Source of the DNA: Gammaproteobacteria bacterium UBA4475
Lineage (GTDB): Bacteria; Pseudomonadota; Gammaproteobacteria; Pseudomonadales; Azotimanducaceae
Direction: 5' to 3'
Length of the DNA: 13,383 bases
NCBI GenBank assembly: GCA_002389265.1
Contig: DGOD01000016.1
Coordinates: 1 to 13,383 of the forward strand
In this document: piece by piece, positions 1 to 4,873 of the stretch
Numbering within the stretch: position 1 is the stretch's first letter
How the letters are laid out: every line of letters starts with the position of its first letter
Position numbers and translations under genes: made by a program
The notes under the pieces: model-generated
What the model was told of the DNA's origin: nothing
Seen by the model: the letters and a program-made list of their open reading frames with translations, nothing else
Database searches by the model: none

Positions 1-57
1 GACTTATTTGGAAACAGTCCGCGAGTTATTGGCAGTAGCCTGAGGCCAAATATCTAA
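1..57 (+). other. Possible 3' tail of an upstream gene
   Basis: Two plus-strand frames run in from the left edge. One ends at TGA 41-43 and reads TYLETVRELLAVA, a helix-like end. The other ends at TAA 55-57 and reads DLFGNSPRVIGSSLRPNI. Either could be the C-terminus of a gene truncated by the window edge, and I cannot decide between them or name a family. The hairpin at 91-118 would suit a gene ending here and converging on the minus-strand gene at 133-345, which mildly favours a real plus-strand gene. Confidence 0.25.
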
Positions 58-90
58 GAAGTGATGGTGGGGAGGCGTAACAAAGCCTGT

Positions 91-118
91 GGCCGCAGTG
101 GTTGTCTTAACTGCGGCC
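91..118. terminator. Hairpin between possibly convergent genes
   Basis: GGCCGCAGT (91-99) and ACTGCGGCC (110-118) form a perfect 9-bp GC-rich stem with a 10-base loop. It lies 15 bases beyond the stop of the minus-strand gene at 133-345. Neither strand has a clear T-run after the stem, so it is a weak candidate for intrinsic termination. It may instead stabilise a transcript 3' end. Confidence 0.4.
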
Positions 119-132
119 CGGCTAACTTGCGA

Positions 133-345
133 TCAGGCTGCTTCTTTCATCGCTGCAAGGCCGTTTGCCTGAGTAGAATCATTGCTGGCCACAGGGCTTG
201 CCTGGATTGCGGCAGTCTTTGCTGCGACAGCTGCGGCGCGTTCACGACGTCGATCTTCCATCAGTAACTCAAACAGCATGGGGTCGAGCTGACTGCTGTT
301 GTTGAAAAAGCCAAATGCCAGGGCTAATTCGGTCCACTTAAACAT
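133..345 (-). CDS. Small hypothetical protein, 70 residues
   Basis: I do not recognise this protein. The start is ATG at 345-343, preceded on the minus strand by the strong Shine-Dalgarno GAGGAGG seven bases upstream. That makes it much more credible than the longer reading of the same frame from 435. The first 30 residues are hydrophobic and aromatic (MFKWTELALAFGFF at the start, then LDPMLFELLME). A very basic helix follows (DRRRERAAAVAAKTAA, residues 31-46), then a low-complexity Ala/Ser/Asn tail ending MKEAA. There is no signal peptide or clear membrane span. The shape suggests a short amphipathic, possibly nucleic-acid- or membrane-associated protein, but that is a guess. A promoter (TTGAAT, 16 bases, TATAAT) lies about 90 bases upstream and overlaps one arm of the inverted repeat at 430-499. 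It is divergent from the lyase gene at 619. Confidence 0.6.
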   Translation of the reverse strand: MFKWTELALAFGFFNNSSQLDPMLFELLMEDRRRERAAAVAAKTAAIQASPVASNDSTQANGLAAMKEAA

Positions 346-429
346 GTGTCTATCCTCCTCAAGGTGGCCAAAGAATGGCCTTCGTCGCATTGACGATTGT
401 GTGGTATCAGCAGAACAGCTGCTAATTTG

Positions 430-499
430 TTGCACGGCACAATTATAATGCCAATAATATGAAATTCAAGGGGTTGGGGATAAATATTGTGCGGTGCAA
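430..499. repeat. Split inverted repeat in divergent spacer, candidate operator
   Basis: TTGCACGGCACAAT (430-443) is the reverse complement of ATTGTGCGGTGCAA (486-499) except at one base, so 13 of 14 match. The arms are 42 bases apart. Each arm also contains an internal direct repeat (GCAC-G-GCAC or GTGC-G-GTGC). The left arm covers the -10 box of the minus-strand promoter. The right arm covers the expected -35 position of a possible plus-strand promoter with TATACT at 516-521. This placement fits a transcription factor bound at two sites controlling both divergent genes. No regulator gene is adjacent, so the cognate protein is unknown. Confidence 0.5.
442..469 (-). promoter_or_regulatory. 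Predicted sigma70 promoter for the small minus-strand gene
   Basis: Read on the minus strand, TTGAAT (469-464) is followed after 16 bases by a perfect TATAAT (447-442). Transcription would start near 435, leaving a leader of about 90 bases before the ATG at 345. The -10 box overlaps the left arm (430-443) of the split inverted repeat, so a protein bound there would contact the polymerase site. Confidence 0.45.
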
Positions 500-515
500 A
501 ATTGATTGGGAGGCC

Positions 516-521
516 TATACT
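516..521 (+). promoter_or_regulatory. Possible -10 box for the lyase-HAD operon
   Basis: TATACT matches five of six bases of the sigma70 -10 consensus. No good -35 hexamer lies 16-18 bases upstream. That space is occupied by the right arm of the inverted repeat at 486-499, as would be expected of an activator-dependent promoter. The leader to the ATG at 619 would be about 90 bases. Confidence 0.25.
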
Positions 522-618
522 TGCAACCCACAACGGAAACTGTTTATGTTTGGGGCTTAATGCCAATTGTCATTGTCGATCTGGCGCGACCCAAAAATTG
601 TTCAAGTGAGAAATCCTT

Positions 619-1548
619 ATGTCCCAGTTTTTAGACTCACGCCAGCCTCGGCGGTTGCGCCGTTGTCAGTTGTCGGTGCCCGGGTCCAGTGCGAAAATGC
701 TAGGCAAGGCTGCGGCGCTGCATTGTGATGGCGTGATTCTCGATCTAGAGGATGCGGTCGCGCCGAATGCCAAGGTTGAAGCGCGGGGCTTGATCGTTGA
801 AGCCATGAATGGGCTGGATTGGCACCCCAAAACTGTCAGTGTTCGAATCAATGATGTGGATACGCCTTATTGCCACGACGATATTATTGACGTGGTCAGC
901 GGTGCTGGGCCGCGGCTCGACACGCTTGTGCTGGCCAAGGCGAAATCGGCCCAGGATGTGATGTTCGTGCACCTGCTGCTGAATCAATTAGAAGCCAAGC
1001 TCGGGCTGAAGCGTCGAATTGGCATTGAATGTCTGATCGAGGACGTGGAGGGTATGCTGAATGTCGAGCAGATAGCCGCGTGCAGTGACCGCCTGGAGAG
1101 TCTGGTGTTTGGGATGGGCGATTATTCGGCAAGTCAGGGTATGGATCTGCAACACATAGGTGCTGGCAGCGACGCTTATCCACCAGATCTCTGGCATTAC
1201 CCAAGGTTTAAGCTGACCATAGCCTGTCGGGCGAATGGTTTGGATCCGATCGACGGCCCCTATGCGAATTTCCGTCAAAAGGACGAATTGCTGATTGAAT
1301 GCCAGCGCGCTGGGGTTCTTGGTATGGCCGGCAAGTGGGCGATTCATCCCGATCAAGTGGCTATCGCTGAGGCGGTTTTTTCGCCGTCCAGTGTCGCTGT
1401 CGCTGTGGCCAGAAAGCAGAAAGCCGCTTACCAGCAGGCGCTAGCCGCCGGCCAGGGGGCGATTAACGTTGACGGTGTTATGGTTGACGCGGCCAGTCTG
1501 CGTTTGCAGCAAAACCTGCTCGACCGAGCTGACCTTATCGGGATGTGA
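619..1548 (+). CDS. HpcH/HpaI aldolase, CitE / malyl-CoA lyase-like CoA-ester lyase
   Basis: A 309-residue TIM-barrel protein of the CitE family. Members cleave or form CoA esters of hydroxy-diacids such as malyl-CoA, methylmalyl-CoA and citramalyl-CoA, using a divalent metal; some are malyl-CoA thioesterases. Visible motifs are the N-terminal SVPGSSAKML (19-28), DLEDAVAPNAKVEAR (42-56), SVRIND with Arg76 as the likely acyl-CoA contact, the acidic IEDVEG (140-145) with Glu141 as a likely metal ligand, FGMGDYSASQGM (164-175) with Asp168 as the second ligand, and the C-terminal GKWAIHPDQ (238-246). The GMGDYSASQGM motif resembles malyl-CoA/methylmalyl-CoA lyases more than citrate lyase beta, and no citrate lyase alpha or gamma gene is nearby. 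The start is ATG 619 with a weak GTGAG nine bases upstream. The gene is first in a pair with the HAD gene, whose frame opens 4 bases before this stop. The exact substrate cannot be read from the sequence. Confidence 0.88.
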   Translation: MSQFLDSRQPRRLRRCQLSVPGSSAKMLGKAAALHCDGVILDLEDAVAPNAKVEARGLIVEAMNGLDWHPKTVSVRINDVDTPYCHDDIIDVVSGAGPRLDTLVLAKAKSAQDVMFVHLLLNQLEAKLGLKRRIGIECLIEDVEGMLNVEQIAACSDRLESLVFGMGDYSASQGMDLQHIGAGSDAYPPDLWHYPRFKLTIACRANGLDPIDGPYANFRQKDELLIECQRAGVLGMAGKWAIHPDQVAIAEAVFSPSSVAVAVARKQKAAYQQALAAGQGAINVDGVMVDAASLRLQQNLLDRADLIGM

Positions 1549-2282
1549 CTTGTTATGCAGAGCCCTCAGTGGTGTACCCAGCAGAGTGTTATGGTCGGCA
1601 TAGCGCCATGACGAGTGCTATTAATAGTTCTGTTAATGGTCCTGTACAGAGCCCGTTAGAGGCTGTGTTGGCGGGGAAAAAACACATTATCTGGGATTGG
1701 AATGGTACGATCCTGGATGACGTCAGCTATGCCGTTGAGACGATTAACTGGCAGTTGGCCAGGCATGATCGACCACAGCTTAGTCTTGCTGAATACCGCG
1801 CCATCTTCGACTTTCCCATCCGTCAGTATTATGACCGGTTGGGTTTTGATTATGAGCGGGCTTCTTTTGAAACCCTCTGTCATGAGTATGTTGAACAGTA
1901 TATGTCTGGTTACCAGATTTGCCGGCCGTTTGAGCCAGTGCTGGGTGTCTTGCGTGCCAGTCGCAGTCAATGCGAGCATCAGTCCATCTTGTCCGCCTCT
2001 GAGCAAAGCAGTCTTGAGCAGATGATTGCGCATTTCGCCATTGGTGACCTGTTTGATCATATCTACGGTATTGATAATCGCTTTGCAGCCAGCAAGCTCG
2101 ATAGCGGTCGACGTCTGATCGAAACATCAGGGGTGGGCTGCGAAGACACTGTGATGGTGGGTGATACCTTGCATGATGTGGAGGTCGCGCGGGCGCTGGG
2201 GATTGATATTGTCCTGGTCGACCATGGCCATCACGCCCGAGAAAAACTACTCGGCGCCGATGTCAAAGTCGTCTCAGTCTAG
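1545..2282 (+). CDS. HAD-family hydrolase, phosphoglycolate phosphatase-like
   Basis: A HAD-superfamily phosphohydrolase with a helical cap. From the GTG at 1545 it has 245 residues. Motif I is IIWDWNGTILDD (48-59) with nucleophile Asp51. Motif II is ILSAS (148-152), motif III Lys184 in SKLDSGRR, and motif IV MVGDTLHDVEVA (204-215) with Asp207 and Asp211. Residue 53 is Asn where the usual DxD motif has Asp. DWNGT or DFNGT variants do occur in HAD proteins, but the second Asp normally serves as acid/base, so activity may be altered. The start is uncertain. GTG 1545 makes a GTGA overlap with the lyase stop, typical of translational coupling, but has no clear Shine-Dalgarno. ATG 1608 would remove 21 unconserved residues and also lacks a good one. 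The pairing suggests a shared pathway; phosphoglycolate and glyoxylate chemistry would connect them, but that is inference. It ends the plus-strand operon. Confidence 0.85.
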   Translation: MTCYAEPSVVYPAECYGRHSAMTSAINSSVNGPVQSPLEAVLAGKKHIIWDWNGTILDDVSYAVETINWQLARHDRPQLSLAEYRAIFDFPIRQYYDRLGFDYERASFETLCHEYVEQYMSGYQICRPFEPVLGVLRASRSQCEHQSILSASEQSSLEQMIAHFAIGDLFDHIYGIDNRFAASKLDSGRRLIETSGVGCEDTVMVGDTLHDVEVARALGIDIVLVDHGHHAREKLLGADVKVVSV

Positions 2283-2332
2283 TGGTCTTGTATGTGGCAG
2301 CCTTGAGTGTCCAGCCTTGTGTCTAGGGCCTT

Positions 2333-2370
2333 GCGGCTCGAAGCTGCCAGCCCGGCATCGCGGGCTGGCA
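2333..2370. terminator. Tandem hairpins in the convergent gap
   Basis: TGCCAGCCCG (2345-2354) and CGGGCTGGCA (2361-2370) form a perfect 10-bp stem with a 6-base loop. Immediately to the left GCGGCT (2333-2338) pairs with AGCTGC (2342-2347) with one G-T wobble and a 3-base loop. The two hairpins share three bases, so they exclude each other in part. They lie between the HAD stop (2282) and the aldehyde dehydrogenase stop (2392), where a bidirectional terminator would be expected. Neither strand has a T-run. The element also resembles a REP-type palindrome, but only one copy is present here. Confidence 0.5.
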
Positions 2371-2391
2371 AGTTCATGACGTGCGGTTGGC

Positions 2392-3813
2392 CTAGTTTGT
2401 CTTAGTTTTCTTGTAGGGCGGTCGCAGGGTCGCTGCCAATTTCGATACAGTCTTCGACTGCGTATAGATAGCTTTGGCATGACTGAAGGTTTTGAAGCCG
2501 TCGTGGCCATGATAGGAGCCCATGCCGCTGGGTCCTACGCCGCCGAAGGGCAAATCTTCCTGAGTAATATGCATCAGAACATCATTGACGGTCACACCGC
2601 CAGAGGTGGTGTGAGTCAACACCTTGTGTTCTTCGCCCTTGTCTTGGCCAAAGTAATACAAGCCCAATGGTCGATCATGCTCATTGATGTAATCCATGGT
2701 TTCATTGATGTTTTTATAGCGTTTGATCGGCAGTACCGGGCCGAAGATTTCTTCCTGCATGATCAGCATGTCGTCTGAAGGGTCCATCACGAGCGTTGGT
2801 GGTATCTTGTGGTGCTGCTGTTGGCTGAAGTCCTCGTTGGCCGGATTAATCTCGATAATTTCTGCCCCTTTGCTGCGGGCGTCATCCAGGTAGCCATTGA
2901 TACGGTCGTAATGACGCTCATTGACGACGGAGGTGTAATCCGGATTGTCCTTCAAGTCGGGATACATTTTTTCCACCGAGGCCCTTGCTGCTGTGACGAA
3001 TTCGTCGGCCCGTTCTTCAGGTACGAAAACGTAGTCTGGGGCGAGGCAAATTTGTCCTGCATTCATGGTTTTGCCCGTCATGATGTTGGCGGCGGTTAAG
3101 GCCATGTCCGCACTTCTGCCGATAACCACCGGGGATTTTCCGCCTAGTTCCAGGGTTAATGGCACGAGATTTTCGGCCGCTGCTCGCATGACATGGCGGG
3201 CTACTGAAGTCGCGCCCGTGAAAATCAGATGATCGAAGGGCAAGCTGCTGAACGCACTACCGACTTCTGGGCCACCGGTGAAGACGGCAACCTCTTCGAT
3301 ATTAAAATACTCGGTGAAAGCCTCTTTCATCAGTTCAGACGTCAGCGGTGTAAACTCAGAGGGCTTGATCATGGTCCGGTTACCCGCGCTGAATACGCCA
3401 GCGAGGGGGGCGAAGGTTAATTGAACCGGAAAGTTCCAGGGGCTGATGCAGCCGATAACGCCTAATGGTTGATAGTCTACTCTGGAGCGTGAACCGAACA
3501 GGCCAAGAGGAAACATGGTGTTGCGTTTTTCAGACTTCATCCAGCCTTTAACGTGTTTTCTGGCCTGCTGAAGTGGGCCAATAGAGGCGTCAATATCTGT
3601 CATCTTGGACTGTTCTATAGAGCGGTGGCCGAAGTCACCCGCCATGGACTCGCAGAATCGTGGTCCATATTTTTTCAGTAACGCCACGGATCGGTCTAGT
3701 CGATCAATCCTGGTGGCGACGCTCACTTCACCTTCGGCAAGGTAGGCGCGCTTCTGCTGATTCAAAATCTCCATCATGCCATCTTGTATGGTTGTGCTGG
3801 TTGCGTCGTTCAT
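2392..3813 (-). CDS. NAD(P)+-dependent aldehyde dehydrogenase, coniferyl aldehyde dehydrogenase-like
   Basis: A 473-residue member of the aldehyde dehydrogenase superfamily, which oxidises an aldehyde to the acid with NAD(P)+. The catalytic set is complete: Asn127 in SPWNFP, Glu222 in LELGGKSP (221-228), nucleophile Cys256 in NAGQICLAPDY (251-261), and Glu355 in EEIFGPVLPI (354-363). The nucleotide-binding FTGATSVARHVM (198-209) is also clear. The GQICLAPDY signature, short C-terminus and length fit the coniferyl aldehyde dehydrogenase branch, which acts on bulky aromatic or medium-chain aldehydes; the substrate is inferred only. The start is ATG 3813-3811 with AGGAAG about six bases upstream. 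There is no signal peptide, so it is cytoplasmic. The GNAT gene lies 84 bases upstream on the same strand, and that gap contains its own promoter-like sequence, so co-transcription is possible but not required. It converges on the HAD gene. Confidence 0.95.
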   Translation of the reverse strand: MNDATSTTIQDGMMEILNQQKRAYLAEGEVSVATRIDRLDRSVALLKKYGPRFCESMAGDFGHRSIEQSKMTDIDASIGPLQQARKHVKGWMKSEKRNTMFPLGLFGSRSRVDYQPLGVIGCISPWNFPVQLTFAPLAGVFSAGNRTMIKPSEFTPLTSELMKEAFTEYFNIEEVAVFTGGPEVGSAFSSLPFDHLIFTGATSVARHVMRAAAENLVPLTLELGGKSPVVIGRSADMALTAANIMTGKTMNAGQICLAPDYVFVPEERADEFVTAARASVEKMYPDLKDNPDYTSVVNERHYDRINGYLDDARSKGAEIIEINPANEDFSQQQHHKIPPTLVMDPSDDMLIMQEEIFGPVLPIKRYKNINETMDYINEHDRPLGLYYFGQDKGEEHKVLTHTTSGGVTVNDVLMHITQEDLPFGGVGPSGMGSYHGHDGFKTFSHAKAIYTQSKTVSKLAATLRPPYKKTKTN

Positions 3814-3843
3814 GCTGGCTTCCTGTGCGATTGCGAGAATTAA

Positions 3844-3871
3844 AGGTTATCTTGCCAGAGAATCTGGTCAA
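3844..3871 (-). promoter_or_regulatory. Possible promoter with internal dyad upstream of the aldehyde dehydrogenase
   Basis: On the minus strand TTGACC (3871-3866, five of six to the -35 consensus) is followed after 16 bases by TAACCT (3849-3844, three of six to -10). The spacer holds a short dyad, CCAGA-GAA-TCTGG (3855-3867), that could be an operator half-pair. The -10 match is poor, so this is tentative. Confidence 0.3.
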
Positions 3872-3897
3872 TAGGTAAGGGGGCGCTTGGCTGGACG

Positions 3898-4470
3898 CTA
3901 TCCATCTTGAAAATCTGCCGGAATGAACGAGAACAGATGGGCATCCAAGGCCCTATCATGCAGAAACAAGCGATTGCGAGCAATCCCCTCATAGGTTGCG
4001 CCAGACTTCTCTGCGACCTTAACGCTGGCGCTATTCAGGGTCGATATCATGATCTCGACCCGAACAAGTTTTAGCTGGTGCAGGCCATAAGACACAAGTG
4101 CTCGGGTCGCTTCGCTCGCATAACCCTTGCCGACCTCGGTGGACTTGATCCAGTACCCCAAGTTGGCATTGTGGTGTTCGTCAATCGTACTCAAGCCACA
4201 ACCCCCGATAAACTTGCCTGTGGTTTTTGTTCTAACACCAAATGCCCAAGCATCCGCCAGTGCCCAGTTAGATTGGGCCGTTTGGATGGCCTCGTGGGCG
4301 TCTTCGAGGCTGTATTGCGGATGGCACCAGGGTAAAAAGGGATACATTTCATCGGTGGAGGTGGAGGCCGCGTCGAAGAGATCAAGCGCGTCAGAAGGCT
4401 TGAGGCGCTCTAGTATGAGTCGTGCTGTTGTGATCCGTTGGGGAAGTGAGTCGAATGGCGGCGTCTCGAT
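3898..4470 (-). CDS. GNAT N-acetyltransferase, RimJ/RimL type, with apparent ATC start
   Basis: A GCN5-related acetyltransferase that moves an acetyl group from acetyl-CoA to an amine; RimJ/RimL relatives act on ribosomal protein N-termini, but many act on small molecules. The acetyl-CoA loop is GKGYASEATRAL (114-125), followed by LVRVEIMISTLNSASVKVAEKSGATYEG, both typical of the family. The first ATG (4347-4345) would give 149 residues and omit the first strand and helix. Reading on upstream in the same frame gives a normal family N-terminus (SLPQRITTARLILERLKPSD, residues 8-27 from ATC) with no stop. No ATG, GTG, TTG or CTG exists between that stretch and the in-frame stop. The only well-placed codon is ATC at 4470-4468, eight bases after a perfect AAGGAG (4484-4479). 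I therefore annotate 190 residues from ATC. Alternatives are a mutated start (a recent pseudogene) or a base-call error. Confidence 0.75.
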   Translation of the reverse strand: METPPFDSLPQRITTARLILERLKPSDALDLFDAASTSTDEMYPFLPWCHPQYSLEDAHEAIQTAQSNWALADAWAFGVRTKTTGKFIGGCGLSTIDEHHNANLGYWIKSTEVGKGYASEATRALVSYGLHQLKLVRVEIMISTLNSASVKVAEKSGATYEGIARNRLFLHDRALDAHLFSFIPADFQDG

Positions 4471-4634
4471 GTTAAGCGCTCCTTTTCTTGAATTGTTGTT
4501 TCTCGGACTGCCGACCCGCCAGCGTGTCTAGCGCAAGGACCAGGCTAATGGCCCGCGGGATTCGGCATGATGCTCGAAGCGCTACGATTTTATGATACTT
4601 GTATACGATTGCTGTTGTTATTACCTGAGTGTTG

Positions 4635-4800
4635 ATGGCTACGATAAGGACAGTAATGGCTGATGGCAAGCCGAATATCCTCTGGAATTTAGGAGACTTA
4701 TAGGACTCAGCTCATGGAAAGTCGATAGCTAAAGCGTAAAATCAACCGGCTGACCCAGACTGATGTACGCCCATCACGCGGCGCTACAAAGGTCAGGATT
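4635..4800 (+). pseudogene. Possible decayed N-terminal remnant of a sulfatase gene
   Basis: From ATG 4635 the frame reads MATIRTVMADGKPNILWNLGDL then stops at TAG 4701. The segment MADGKPNIL..GD resembles the start of arylsulfatases (typically KPNIL...GDD-IG). In another frame directly afterwards the sequence reads IGLSSW. Further on, INRLTQTD (from 4741) resembles the family's NIDRLA block, and CTPITRRYKGQ (from 4764) resembles the active-site CTPSRAALLTG block. The order is right, but the spacing is shortened and frames change, as expected of a relic. Each match alone is short and could be chance. Confidence 0.3.
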
Positions 4801-4826
4801 TAAGCATGGGTGAAATTAATGCTGTG

Positions 4827-4855
4827 TTGTGGTCGAAGAGCATTGAAGTTAAATT
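4827..4855 (+). promoter_or_regulatory. Weak promoter candidate before the cyclase-like gene
   Basis: TTGTGG (4827-4832), 17 bases, TAAATT (4850-4855), close to the GTG start at 4874. A transcript from it would have a leader of only about 12 bases, just including AGGG (4862-4865) as a weak ribosome-binding site. The matches are modest. Confidence 0.25.
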
Positions 4856-4873
4856 TTTCATAGGGCGAAACAG

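Larger units (their letters stand above)
4471..4873. other. 403-base gap without a convincing intact gene
   Basis: This stretch lies between the start regions of two divergent genes. It holds the GNAT ribosome-binding site (4479-4484), a possible sulfatase remnant on the plus strand (4635-4800), a weak promoter before the cyclase-like gene, and two copies of TACGATT about 20 bases apart (near 4582 and 4604). A 65-codon minus-strand frame from TTG 4669 to TAA 4472 has a hydrophobic start, but rare codons and no recognisable similarity, so I do not call it a gene. I see no RNA gene. Confidence 0.5.

Noticed and set aside
61..267. Plus-strand frame of 68 codons, Cys-rich
   Set aside because: It is antisense to the well-supported small gene at 133-345, lacks a family match, and its cysteines come from the complement of Ala-rich codons and the hairpin.
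346..435. N-terminal extension of the small minus-strand gene to 435
   Set aside because: The strong GAGGAGG lies just before the ATG at 345, and the predicted transcription start is near 435, so the longer start would have no leader.
1656..2127. Minus-strand frames of 134 and 115 codons
   Set aside because: Both are antisense to the HAD gene, which has all four motifs; no ribosome-binding site or similarity.
4472..4669. Minus-strand frame of 65 codons from TTG, with a hydrophobic start, ending just before the GNAT start
   Set aside because: It relies on a TTG start, has rare codons and no similarity, and lies antisense to the possible sulfatase relic. It could matter only if it were translationally coupled to the ATC start.
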